Source: Magicicada septendecula (lineage: Eukaryota; Arthropoda; Insecta; Hemiptera; Cicadidae). Taken from it: a DNA stretch of 64,000 nucleotides. The notes under the pieces were generated by a model that searched no databases, had not been told where the DNA came from, and was given only the letters and a program-made list of their open reading frames with translations. The position numbers and the translations under genes are program-made. The first letter of the stretch is position 1. Every line of letters starts with the position of its first letter. Shown one piece after another: positions 31,440 through 41,815 of this stretch. The stretch is from NCBI GenBank assembly GCA_034769895.1, contig CM068367.1:351417111-351481110 (forward strand). Direction: 5' to 3'.

Positions 31440-33060
31440 AATTTGAACTTCATTTAAGCATGAATCAACTATATTAAACTAATGAAAATAAAAATGACTA
31501 TGACGAGATAAATAACTATGACCCAACCCAAGTGATTGACCCAATAAATGAAATAAAATGAGAAGGTAATTGAAAAGGAAACAAACAAAAAATAAATGAA
31601 ATAAAATGAGAAGATATAAAAAGACACAACCAAATAATAAAGAACAGAAATGGAGAAAAATTAAACTCAAATGATAATGAAAAAGAATTAAATAAATAAT
31701 AAATGTAAATGATAAATATTAAAATCAAATAAAGTAATGACAACTAAAATACACTAACCAAAGAAATAGAGATATTAAATGTTATGAATAACTCTATAGT
31801 GACATGAAACTTGTTAACAGTATAACTAACAATTATGAATAAAGCAATAAAAAACCCAGAAGTGAGAGATAGGTAAGGAGTGAACATGATTAAGTGAGAA
31901 AAGAGAAATTAATATTAGGGAATACCCACTAGTAACACTCAAGTACCATAAAAAAGTGCAAAGTGCCAGGGCAAACTCGAAATAAATATAAAACCCTACA
32001 GATAGGTATAGACACCTAAAAACCAGTGATAAACACTACTGTTTAATGGTGAAAAGTGCCAGAGAGTAAGAATATTATTGTTATTAGAATTAAGAGTGAT
32101 TGTAGATTAGGAATACAATGGTATTCAATGTAAAAATCCATAAGGATTCAAAATATTAATGTTACCATGGTTAGGTAGAGAAAAAATATATAGTAAAGTT
32201 TAAAAGAAAAATATACTAAAAAATACAAGTGCAAAATAAATAAAACATCCTATGTTCAAATGGATAATTAGTAAGATAAAATAAATGGTGTTATAATGTT
32301 AGTCACCAACATAATTAAGAATGAACTAAATATAAACAAGATTAGCATAGTAACTGTTAAAAGATTTGTTCAATTAAGTTTATGAGAAGGAATATGGTTA
32401 AAAAAAGTGTACAGACCATAAACCTAGATTTTATGTTATGTTTTATAAGTAATAATAAATAATAGACAAGTTATAAAAAAATGGTAATATAGATAAGTAG
32501 GGAGATAAATTCTTACAAACTTAATAATGCAGGAAAAGCAATTAGAAAATAATAGACAGGCCATAATTTTGTAAAGTAATGAGAACATACAATTATTATA
32601 AAACAACCCAAATCAAGTCAAAAAGTAAACAAGTCATAAGTGACACCAAGCAAAACCTATGGAAAGGTAAACTAATCTTTAATTTGTGTAAAATAAGAAA
32701 ATATAGCCAATTACTACTTAGGCCTATAAAGTGTCTAACTGTATAAATCGAAAATCAACCAATTGTAAGAAATTAACTATTGTATTAGAAAATCCAGGGC
32801 AAGTAACTAGTTAAGTACAATTAGTGAATCATATTAAGATGTAAAAGGTAAATTAAGAACATAAAATAAGAAAGAAATGTAATTACATAATATTAACATT
32901 ATTGTCAATAAACAAACCCAGCTTTGTGGGATGTCAAAATGATCTTTGAAAGAAAATATAAACAGTTGTGATAATATCTCATACATAGATAAGAAGACAG
33001 AAGAATAATAGTAATCAGAAGATATTTAGTCATTTTGAATTAAAATTCAAATATTATAAC
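31440..33060. repeat. A-rich strand-asymmetric block 2
   Basis: About 1.6 kb with strong A excess on the plus strand. For example 31561-31620 has 39 A, 10 G, 9 T and 2 C. It includes a repeated AAATAAATGAAATAAAATGA near 31543 and 31590. The long minus-strand ORFs it creates are hydrophobic low-complexity artefacts. Same character as 240-1560 and 42420-44520. Confidence 0.5.
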
Positions 33061-33933
33061 AATGGGCTTAAATTATGAACAGCCAATGAGAGACAGACAG
33101 TTGCCCTAACAACCGAACGATATTTATTAGAATTCCGTTAAAAAACAGTTAGTTCATTATTGAAGCTCAAGACGAATAGACGCCAAACCATAATCGACTC
33201 AATTTTAATTTAAAACAGTAAAAAAGTACTCAAAATTTATAACATGAAGAAACAAGAAGTCTGATGAGGAACTAGTCCATCCAACCGAGGCCACAGACCA
33301 GATTATTAAATTCCAAATTAATAATTTCGACCAACTTATCCGAAAAAGACGCCAGGCGTAATTAAATTCATAAATGATGGAAGATTGATGACCAAGAGGA
33401 CCTAACCTATTTCGAACTGAGTAACTCTTCACCTTAATTCAACAGATTTGATAAGTATTGCTGAATTACCCATAAATTCTTATTAACTTTTTATCACAAC
33501 ACTATTAACTCTCACTACGAACTGATAATCAAATTTCTTTCAAGGATTAATTAAAAATAAAACACTAAACTTGTATGAAACCAGAAAATAACCTGGGCAT
33601 AAATTACGAACTTTTGACACACACTTTTTAACACTTCAGGAACAAATTGTAATTAAACCTAATAGTATATAAGTACCATTAATGTAAGGTAGTGTACTTT
33701 ATTGTAATCATATCAATATTTTTTCGTAACCACAAGAACTCAAAATCAAAAGAACGAAAACAAAATAAACATTTGTAGACGCCATGTCTAAATGAAATCG
33801 TTCTGAATCAGCTTTCGCCGACCTTGAGAAATATTGTCTTTTTATTGCCGGAGCAACTTTGTTTAATAACAATATATAATGTTGTATAATATTGAAGAAC
33901 AAATAATTTCAAGTTAACAAACTAGTACAGAGT
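33061..33933. other. no gene seen
   Basis: Balanced composition again. ORFs at 33205-33432 and 33708-33902 on the minus strand show no domain. Confidence 0.4.
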
Positions 33934-34200
33934 TGTAACCACCGTTCTTTATTTCATAGTAAATTATATTATATGATATGTGTACTTTAGCAACGAGCGA
34001 AATTGACGGCAAGCGCTAGACGTCGGAAACTCGGCGAACTACCAGTGAGATTAATAAGCCCGCCAACTGCGTGGGTAATTCGAATCCACCAGACCGTCTA
34101 GAACGACCGCTCGATAGTCATGTTTTTTAATTGTTTTCAGTTTAAACAATTTGGCGCCACACGGGAATTACAATCACATATTAAAGGACAGGTAAGGTTC
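33934..34200 (+). mobile_element. probable LTR edge with primer-binding site
   Basis: A segment that could begin TGTAACCACC at 33934 ends ...AAACAATT and is followed at once by TGGCGCCACACGGGA (about 34152-34166). A TGG-starting, GCGCC-rich motif after AATT is the usual place and form of a tRNA primer-binding site in gypsy-type retrotransposons. No gag or pol is visible downstream before the Penelope fragment at 34.8 kb, so the element would be truncated. The 5' edge is uncertain. Confidence 0.4.
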
Positions 34201-34799
34201 ACACTCGCGAGTACTGGTAATTCGTAAGATCGCGACGGACATCGTCAGCATAAACGTAAAGTAACGACTACAACGTGTGAGGCAAACACACGAAACACAT
34301 TTTTACAGAGCACATACAGAGCTCGTCGTTACAATATTCAGACATTCAGAATGTTAAAAAAAGGTTGCGAGAAGAACACAAAATGATCATACGGGAAAAT
34401 CTCGATATTTACAAACACAATAATAATAATAACTTGCTATTTTTAAGGAACAGATGTAAATAAAAACAAAACAAGACTATTAATAAAATTGTAAATTTAT
34501 TGAAACGAGTAAAATATAAACAGATTTTTGATATAACCATCAGAAAAGTAATTACATGAACTAATATTACAATAATTTAAAAAAGTCTTACTCTAATTTA
34601 AAATCGATTATTAATTAACTTTTATCTATAAATCTGAAGATTATCTCTGCAAAACATGTGTACGGTGCAATATAGGCCTAGTGACATAAGATGCACTTCC
34701 AGAAGAAATTATTATTTGGCAATACATTATAGAACATTTTAAAATTTTATTCTGTAATTTAGAGGTTTGAAAACACTTATTATTAACTATTTAGAATTA
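34201..34799. other. no gene seen
   Basis: AT-rich sequence with no recognisable coding sequence. It may include leader sequence of the LTR element to its left. Confidence 0.4.
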
Positions 34800-34847
34800 A
34801 TATTAGGCAATTACCTGTATTAACTTCCGTCTTGTGACTTTAGTTTT

Positions 34848-34899
34848 TCCTTAAAACGACGCGTTTCGAGGATAAATCCTCATCATCAGGTTTCAATAC
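34848..34899 (-). ncRNA. hammerhead ribozyme, intact core
   Basis: On the minus strand: CTGATGA (34889-34883), stem II of 5 bp (GAGGA / TCCTC, loop TTTA), GAAA (34867-34864), palindromic stem III ACGCGT, cleavage predicted after TC at 34858. Stem I pairs GAAAC with GTTTT across the junction. All core positions match the consensus. It sits downstream of a Penelope-like ORF stop. The palindromic stem III suggests it acts as a dimer. Confidence 0.8.
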
Positions 34900-34969
34900 T
34901 ATAAAAACATCAAATTCACCCAAAAGGGGTCGTCAACTAGTTAAAACACACAAAAACACCACACATAAT

Positions 34970-35194
34970 TTAACATCGACACAGTCTCGGCACAGTCCGA
35001 TGCGCATCGTCTCGTTGCCAACGACCAACTGTTGCACTTTGTCTTACATGACCGTTATCATTGCCCGCTGACCCATCGATATCGATGGCCGTGTTGTACA
35101 GTAGATTCGATCGGAACGAAACTTTGTCGTTAAGTAGCTGGTCCGTTTGTAACGTAGAAGTCTTGTATATCTCATATTCCTCCATAGCGTTCAT
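34970..35194 (-). pseudogene. Penelope-like ORF C-terminus
   Basis: Reads MNAMEEYEIYKTSTLQTDQL then LNDKVSFRSNLLYNTAIDID and ends RTVPRLCRC before the stop. The MEEYEIYK block followed by LLNDKVSFRSN is the region just after the GIY-YIG endonuclease in Penelope-like elements, where a leucine-x2-glutamyl-tyrosyl-x-isoleucyl-tyrosine pattern is common. The reverse transcriptase and GIY-YIG core are absent, so it is a 5'-truncated, non-functional copy. It is a different subfamily from the copy at 37.6-38.3 kb. Confidence 0.65.
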
Positions 35195-35319
35195 GTATCC
35201 TGTCTGATGTGATCAGGAGCCGAAATCCGTAGAAGACTTTCAAAACAATAAGGGGATAGTGTTTCACTGCAGTGAAGTGTATATGAATGAATCGAAAAAT
35301 TAAAAAACGGTCGGACAAG

Positions 35320-36241
35320 TATCAAGGAGGAGGAAAGATCAGGATCCAATCTCTTCCACTACTGATGCCATTATTGAGCCATTTAATGCCACGATTCAGA
35401 CCAACCGAAGAGTGACTGTCGATAAAGTGGTGTACCATCTGCAAATTAGTCATGGTTCTATATATGAAATTATCCATAACATACTTGTGTTTCGTAAAGT
35501 CTGTGCAAGAGGGGTCCCAAAACAGTTCACTGAAGAGCACAAGCGCAATCGTGCAGCCATATGTCAACGCTTACTGGACCGCTGTGCAAACGCTTACTGG
35601 ACTATTTATGGAAGCAAATAGTCACTGGAGATGAAACGTGGATCCACCATTTTGAGCTTGAAAGCAAACGCCATAGCATGGAATGGAAACACCCCGAATC
35701 TCCGTCAAAAAGAAATTCACGAGTCAACCTTCTGGAGGAAAGGCAATGCGCACAGTATTCTGGGACTCACAAGGGCCAATACTGCAACAGTACTTAGAGA
35801 AGAGCTCAACAGTAAATAGTAAAAGTTATAGTCAGATGCTGTCAAACGAACATGAGTCTGCAATTTGATTCAAACACCGAGGTCTACTGTCGGATGGAGT
35901 GCTTTTGTTGGATGGGAAAGCGCGCCCAAATACTGCTGCCCACTCTGTCCAAAAGCTTGACAAATTGCGTTTCGAGGTGTTGGAGCATCCTGCATACAGG
36001 CCTAGCGGATTACCGTCTCTTTAGTTAATTTAAAGGTGTCTTGAGGGGCCGTCGATTCAACAGAAGTGAAGGAAGCGGCGCATACTTTTTCTGAAGGCAT
36101 CAGGAAGCTTGTGCAACGATGAACCAAGTGTACTGAAAAGCAAGGGGACTATATTGAAAATTAAGGTAACTCTCAGATTTTTGTACTGTTGTTATAATAA
36201 ATTATAAAAATTGTTTACGGATGTTTGTTGACTTACCCTCG
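35320..36241 (+). pseudogene. mariner transposase pseudogene with 3' TIR
   Basis: Pieces in order on the plus strand, in shifting frames: STTDAIIEPFNATIQTNRRV and TVDKVVYHLQISHGSIYEII (about 35363-35480), FTEEHKRNRAAICQRLLDR, GDETWIHHFE with the first catalytic aspartate (about 35626), KKFTSQPSGGKAMRTVFWDS then QGPILQQYLE (second aspartate), an FSEGIRKLVQR-like block near 36090 and a GDYIEN-like C-terminus. A short duplication (AACGCTTACTGGAC twice near 35570-35600) and several frameshifts kill it. The right end reads TTGACTTACCCTCG followed by TA. The left TIR is missing. Confidence 0.8.
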
Positions 36242-36685
36242 TACATCGTATAGAAATAAATAAGAAAAGAAAGAAATCTATCAGCAGCACAACAATTTAA
36301 TCTGTAGATTTATACTGCAGTAGCTCTAACAATGTCTTCGATTTTTTAAATTTTTTTATTTAAAAAAGAATGTTTAAGAAATAAATCGACGGAAAGAGGA
36401 ACTAAATTATTTGAAAGATAAAAGAAATAGTAAGCAAGTAAGCAAAAAAGTACCCTGTCTAAATACAGTAATATGATTGTTATTCGAAGGAATTCTGTTT
36501 CGTTTTTGTGTACCAATGGTGAAAGTTTAAAGGCAGTAGATAATTCATAAGGTTGTTATTGTTTAAGAAACGCGTCAATAACCTGTTCAGTAGTGTGTAA
36601 TTTGATAATAAGAATAAAGTGAGTGACATGTGCTTGGAAAGAGTGAATCTATTAAACATTCACGACTCATTAAAAATTTAAAGAT
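36242..36685. other. no gene seen
   Basis: AT-rich spacer between the mariner relic and the inverted-repeat element. No coding sequence. Confidence 0.45.
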
Positions 36686-37049
36686 TATGCTCTGTATGAC
36701 GGTGGTTGGCGTGTTAATTATTAATTTAATTAATTATTAAGTTAACATTAATAAATAATGCAAATAAAGTCATTGTAATTATTCAGTCATTGTTACTTTA
36801 TAACGCCCAATTTTTAATATTCCTTAGTCGTGTTTGGTGTCATTTTCATCGTATTATTTCGCTGATTTCAAATATAACAAAATTTTACCAGTATTGGGCA
36901 AGGCAAAAAAAATTGTTTCATACTGGACGCACAGTGAGGTGACTCACGCGGCAATTAGCTGCTGTCGAGCCCGGGCGGAAGTATTACAATGGGGAGAGGC
37001 AGCAGGTAGGCCAAGGGTCCACACGCCAACCACCGTCATACAGAGCATA
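36686..37049. mobile_element. short element with 29-bp perfect inverted ends
   Basis: 36686-36714 (TATGCTCTGTATGACGGTGG and on) is the exact reverse complement of 37021-37049. The interior is about 306 bp, AT-rich on the left and GC-richer on the right. The shape suggests a MITE, though no target duplication is clear. Alternatively it could be two inverted copies of another repeat end. Confidence 0.5.
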
Positions 37050-37138
37050 GAAAATGATAAAATACTGTTTCAATTTTGTTATATAAATAACATAAATGTC
37101 TACAAAACTAATACATACGACACGTACATAAGAACATA

Positions 37139-37139
37139 C

Positions 37140-37182
<43 letters not shown>
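37139..37182 (+). repeat. (GT)n microsatellite, about 21 units
   Basis: An uninterrupted GT tract. The ORFs on both strands across it are artefacts. Confidence 0.97.
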
Positions 37183-37187
<5 letters not shown>

Positions 37188-37560
37188 AAGTAAACAAGTG
37201 ATAATACTGACCCTCAACAAGATCGCTTTCTTCTCCTTTTCGACAAATGAAATAGAGAGACGGGGTATGAAACCTGATACCATCACAGGATCCGGTGTTA
37301 TTTGGTAACGAACAAGTCAGGAACTTTGCTCATTGTTCGTCGAGTGAAAAAAAGTTTTAAGCCTTCATAATTCTGGATTCTAGTTCAAAATTTCTTTGTT
37401 GTCTTTATTATCGTATTTCCATCCGCAAGTCAGCTCGTTTTTTACACCTTGACATTGTCCAAAAGACAAGCACTTTAGTGTTTTAAATATTCGGACAAGA
37501 ATCCACGAAAGATATAATCACACATACTTAAGTGTGTCTGTGATATATATATATATATAA
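37183..37560. other. no gene seen, ends in (TA)n
   Basis: Non-coding as far as I can tell. A TA run at about 37543-37558 abuts the Penelope-like element. Confidence 0.45.
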
Positions 37561-37602
37561 TATTTAATATTTATAATGAAATTACCTCAAGATATTTTTT
37601 TT

Positions 37603-37655
37603 CCTGATTAGGAACATGTTTCGGGAACCATTGTGTCCCCATCCTCAGCCTACGT
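37603..37655 (-). ncRNA. hammerhead ribozyme, intact core
   Basis: On the minus strand: CTGAGGA (37648-37642), stem II of 6 pairs including one G-U (GGGGAC / GTTCCC), GAAA (37622-37619), palindromic stem III ACATGT, cleavage predicted after the T at 37613. Stem I pairs TAGG just before the core with CCTA just after the cleavage site. The 5' strand of stem I overlaps the stop codon TAG of the Penelope-like ORF, so ORF end and ribozyme are fused. Confidence 0.78.
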
Positions 37656-38284
37656 GATTTTGAGTCTGGTGAAGTACTTGTGTGTTGGCTGGTTGTTATT
37701 GTGGTTTTCTGTTGGCCTCCGGTACTTTAAATTGGTATTATTGTGTGTGATTGTGGTGTATGTATTAGTATTTTGTATATTTTCGATGTTGAGTGCTTTG
37801 AAAATTGTGTCATGTTTTGTATTGGTTTGTATTTGTTCAGGTATTAGTTTGTTTTGTGTTTTATGTTTGTATATTTGTAAATTTTCTCAAATGTTCGTTA
37901 TGGTACCTTAGTGTGGTATGTGTTTTATTAGTGTCATGTTGGTTATGTCTGGGAATTGCATGTTTTGCCAAATTAGATTTGTATATTTCTGGTTTTTTGT
38001 ATGCGTTTGGGTGTTCAAATAACGTTTTTTCAGTTGTTTTTTTGTTTGTCCTATGTAACGTTTATTGCAATCTTGGCATTCAATTTTGTATATACCATTG
38101 GTTGTTGTATTATCTTTGTTGTTTTGGTTGTTTAGTTTTGGTAGATAATTTTTTTTTAGTTTTGTATGCTATTTTAATGTCTGTGTTTTTAAACAGTTTT
38201 GTTAGCTTTGTCATTTTATTATTTATGTATGTGAATGTGGCCCATTTTTTATTGTTCTTATTATTTTTGTTTTGTTCATTTTGA
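37650..38284 (-). pseudogene. Penelope-like RT C-terminus with GIY-YIG endonuclease
   Basis: Minus-strand pieces in order: KKWATFTYINNKMTKLTKLF then KNTDIKIAYK (about 38246-38161), one frameshift near 38110, then TNGIYKIECQDCNKRYIGQT with a complete GIY...YIG signature (about 38104-38045), a second frameshift near 38010, then AYKKPEIYKSNLAKHA, then IYKHKTQNKLIPEQIQTNTK and HDTIFKALNIENIQ, to the stop TAG at 37652-37650. The WATFTY block and the cysteine pair beside GIY-YIG are typical of Penelope-like proteins. At least two frameshifts and no palm domain make it inactive. Confidence 0.78.
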
Positions 38285-38329
38285 TTAACTCTTAATTTGT
38301 TAACTTCTTTATATATATATATATATATA

Positions 38330-39392
38330 CAAAATTAATCAAGTAAATGTAACATAACGATGCGCCGATAACACATATGCTATGAAAACAAACTTTTAGC
38401 CTAGGATCTAAATTTGCTCGTACCTTACTCAACGTAATTGTTTGCTACTTAAGTGTAACCGAAAAAAGTTTCCTAAGTTGAAAATCTATATATAATATCT
38501 GTGCTATCACTCCTATCACAACGTTTGTCCAAACAGTCTTTCACAATAAGTATTTGTCAGTGATTTTAGAAATAAAGTACATCAGGTTTGTTAGAAACAA
38601 AAGATTCATTGATCTATGTTTTGACTTTTCTTAGGCTATATAATTCTAATTATTTAAAGTATATACTTTTGTAACAACAAAAGCAATTTCGAAATCTAAA
38701 ATTATCACTGTTGTACAGTAATTCTCAAACACTACAAATTCACTACAAATACCTTCCTTGATTTCTATTACTTACTACTTTCATGTACGATATTTCATCG
38801 TTATGTTTTGCACAAGCACGTATATCACTTTATTGACGGAAATAGTTTTGTAAAAATCAGACTTTCTTCCTACGTTTTTCTTTCTCTACACTCCCTCTTC
38901 CTGCTTAATTTATCATATTCCTGCTTCTCCTTTCTACTCTGCATTTTCCTCGTTTCAACACTAGTAGCGTCTGTTAACAATAATGTAAATTTAACATACA
39001 AAGTTAGCGACTTCAGTAAAACAAAAATATAAAATCGCGACAAACTTAAAAGTAGATTATTAATTAAATTTATTGACTATGTAAGCTGCAGTAACAGAAT
39101 CAGTAAAGTAAATCTTCATTCCTTTATTTTGTAACCAAATTTTTTCACTAATTAATTTGAAAAATAAAAGTATTTAAATTTATTGACATTATAAAATTTA
39201 ATATAAACAAAACAGCACAAAAGTTACAACTGAATTAAATGAAATACATTATATAAAACAAAATTTTCAACCACTTTACTCATTAGAAGGTTAAAGACTT
39301 TTGTTTTGTATTCAAGTATGTCAATTTTAGAAGCAAACAACTGAGTAACAGATTTGACACAATGGTCGTTTCAATTTACCACAATCGATTAC
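38330..39392. other. no gene seen
   Basis: AT-rich. The plus ORF 38808-39032 is hydrophobic but shows no family and no splice context. Confidence 0.4.
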
Positions 39393-39513
39393 TAAACAAT
39401 CGATCTGCAGTCACACACAACGGTAACGATGTGCAGTCAATCGAACCATTGAACATTAACTGTTATCAGCATTGTATAAGCTCATCCTTGTCCGTCACAA
39501 AGTAGATAGTATT
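39393..39513 (+). repeat. direct repeat D, copy 1
   Basis: Starts AAACAATCGATCTGCAGTCA and ends AGTAGATAGTATT. About 120 bp, matched by 40060-40176 with roughly a dozen differences and a small indel. The two copies are in the same orientation about 667 bases apart. They could be LTR-like ends or a local duplication. Confidence 0.75.
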
Positions 39514-40059
39514 ATCGATTTAGACCAGGATTTCAGACTCAAGGGCAACTACTGTCGCCATCTACCAGGGCAACAGCCGCGTCTACTCGACTCCGCTTCT
39601 TGACCGTGAACTTCACTACTTTACATTAAATGTGAAAAATTATATTCCCCCTGCCGTGGGCGTGTTGGCCTCTATCTGCCACCTTTCCTTGTTTTTGATT
39701 TACTGCCAGCTTGTTCATTGACTCCACAATTGAACATGAAAACTTTACTTTGAAAGAAGCTATCTCTTACAGTTCTTGCGTAGTCGTTTTACCTTGTGTA
39801 AATAGGCGATAAAATAGGTTTGTAAAAAAATATTGTAAATTACTTTGTATCGATTTATAGATGAGTGAAGAGGAAAATATGGGTTCGAGTACAATCTTTC
39901 TATTCTTTATCTTTCGTCTGTATGTTATTTTAATACACGGCATGAAAATTCAGACTTTTTTTACATTACATGTATAATCATCGTTACATCCTATATAATC
40001 CGTTACATAGGTGAACATCTATAATTTCCAGCTAATGATGAGTACTGAAGAGAATTTTT

Positions 40060-40176
40060 AAACAATCGATCTGAAGTCACACACAACTGTAGCGATGTGC
40101 AGTCAACCGTACAATTGAACAGTTGTTATCAGCAGTGTATAAGCTCATCCTTGTTCGTCACATAGTAGATAGTATT
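40060..40176 (+). repeat. direct repeat D, copy 2
   Basis: Starts AAACAATCGATCTGAAGTCA and continues through CATCCTTGTTCGTCACATAG to AGTATT. See copy 1. The DNA between the copies (39514-40059) contains no recognisable coding sequence. Confidence 0.75.
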
Positions 40177-40739
40177 CATATTGACTGCATTCAAATAAAC
40201 AAAGCCTTGTGTACGTGTAAGTATATTATATTTAGAAAGCCTATATTACTTGTTTATAAATTCTTTATGTATGTTGTACTAAATCAAAAACATCTAAATC
40301 ATCTTTTTTTAAAGAAGCAAGTAAAATGTGTTAGATTTGAGTATTAATTTGTTGTATAGATTGTACGACAGTCCATGCATAGGAACTTCAGTTACCTTAT
40401 TACCAAAAAAATTTATATTTTTATTTTCAATAATGTTTCCAGTAGACTAAAATGTTAACTTGAACATACGTACTTAAGAGTAATGTACATGAAAATTTAT
40501 ATTGAAGGTATAAAAATCTATTACGAAATACAAAATTATGAACAATGAAAAATAAAATTGTATGTTTTGAACAACATAAAGAATTTCCAGATTTTAATTG
40601 TTACTACATTTTTGTTACCATAATTTTAATTATGTTATTGTGCTGCAGAGCTCGCTCACAAACATAAACAATGAATACACTAAATCAGTAGTAGCTGCAA
40701 TCCATGATTCGTGTGTCTGTGTCCAAAGTGTTAAAGTGA
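40177..40739. other. no gene seen
   Basis: AT-rich spacer with a short ORF (to 40347) and no known domain. Confidence 0.45.
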
Positions 40740-41648
40740 ATACTGAATAGCGAAAACTTCTTCTTCTTATTATTATTACAATCCTCTTCTACCGCAAAGG
40801 TGTAGAGGTTGAGCAAAGGTTTCGCCACCGTGGTCTCTGCATGGCACTCTTCATTCCACTTCACTCCCAGCCCTTGAAGAGAGCACCTCGCGTTGTCCTC
40901 CCAAGTCACTCTTCACCAGCCCCTTGGTCTTCTCCCAGCCATTCTTGCCTCATACAGTTGTTTTGGAAGTCTATTCCCTTCCATCCTCTGAACATATCCA
41001 AACCAGCGCAATTGTGCTTTCTTAATTTGATCTTTCGAAAGTACTGTCTTAATACTTGCTCTTATAGCAGTGTTTCCGACTCGATCTCTTCTTGACTTTC
41101 CTTCAACCTTCCTGAGATATCTCATGTCCATAGCTTGGAGACAGTTTAGATGCTTTTCAGTTAGAGCCCAGGTTTCAGCCCCATAAGTAAGAACTAGCAC
41201 ATACGTGTTTTTGGAAATGGCTATCTTAACTTTCTTCAAAATTTCTGCCTTACCAATGAATTTGGTCTTTAGTGCATAGAAAAATCCTCGAACCGATTTT
41301 TGAATTAATTTCCTCATTGATTCTACTATCTGAGCTTATTATAGAGCCTCAATGTTTCAACTCTTGGACTTGTTCTAGTTGCTTCACTTTGATGATAATC
41401 CGGTGTTGAGCTGGCTCTCTGGCAACAATCATTGTATTCGTCTTCGCCAAACTTACTTTCAGTCCTCTTCATTTTACCTGCTCCACCCAAACATCAAGGT
41501 TCTTTTGGAGTCCCTCTTGTGTATCAGAGAGTAAGGCTACATCATCTGGAAACGCAACAGCCCCAGCTCGAATAGGCTGAAGCCTCCAATTCCCAACATG
41601 GAATCCTGTAATTCTGGCCTTGCAGCTTTTTATTACATTATCCACTAA
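40740..41648 (-). pseudogene. non-LTR retrotransposon (LINE) 3' fragment
   Basis: Minus-strand pieces in order: VAFPDDVALLSDTQEGLQKN then LDVWVEQVK (about 41560-41480), where FPDD stands for the F/YADD catalytic box with the alanine replaced, then LAKTNTMIVA, then GSIISSDSRINEEINSK after stops, then after a frameshift FIGKAEILKKVKIAISKNTY, VLTYGAETWALTEKHLNCLQ, AMDMRYLRKVEGKSRRDRVG and LRWFGYVQRMEGNRLPKQLY (to about 40940), then VTWEDNARCSL. This is the RT thumb and C-terminal region of an endonuclease-type LINE. The 3' end is an AAT/AAG-rich tail near 40745-40790. 5'-truncated and inactive. Confidence 0.8.
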
Positions 41649-41815
41649 TACGAGGGCTATTTGTTTTCAACCTCCGATAGACCAATAAACAGACACATGA
41701 ATTACATCAATAATTTTATTATATACAAAAGTTTCATATATATGTAAACTACTTTTCTACATAGTCACCACCATTGTTGAGGCACTTATCATAGCTAGGC
41801 ACCAACTTTTCTAGA
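41649..41815 (-). mobile_element. mariner 3' end fragment
   Basis: On the minus strand it reads LVPSYDKCLNNGGDYVEK and a stop (about 41810-41757), the characteristic C-terminus of a mariner transposase, then about 90 bases of AT-rich 3' UTR and a terminus ending AAATAGCCCTCG (41662-41651) followed by TA. Only the last part of the element is present. It abuts the truncated 5' edge of the LINE fragment at 41648. Confidence 0.78.

Larger units (their letters stand above)
34800..35250 (-). mobile_element. Penelope-like element 3' end (copy 2)
   Basis: A minus-strand fragment with the last 74 codons of the Penelope-type ORF (35194-34970), then about 70 bases, then an intact hammerhead ribozyme, then about 50 bases of tail ending near 34800. 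Upstream sequence to about 35250 may be decayed ORF. Everything 5' of that is missing and replaced by a mariner relic in the opposite orientation. Confidence 0.7.
37561..38311 (-). mobile_element. Penelope-like element, 5'-truncated (copy 1)
   Basis: A minus-strand fragment bounded by (TA)n on both sides (about 38311-38329 and 37543-37558). It holds the end of the reverse-transcriptase ORF with a GIY-YIG endonuclease, a stop codon, a hammerhead ribozyme overlapping that stop by a few bases, and an AT-rich tail. The reverse-transcriptase palm is lost. Insertion at or next to TA microsatellites fits what is known of these elements. Confidence 0.78.

Noticed and set aside
31479-31743. Hydrophobic minus-strand ORFs resembling membrane proteins
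   Set aside because: They arise from T-rich complement of the A-rich block and have no domain or splice signals.
34020-34100. ATTCGAATCC motif like a tRNA B box
   Set aside because: No cloverleaf or A box could be assembled. It lies in the putative LTR.
37633-38284. Two plus-strand hydrophobic ORFs (92 and 159 residues) that look like membrane proteins
   Set aside because: They are antisense shadows of the Penelope-like GIY-YIG region, which reads convincingly on the minus strand.
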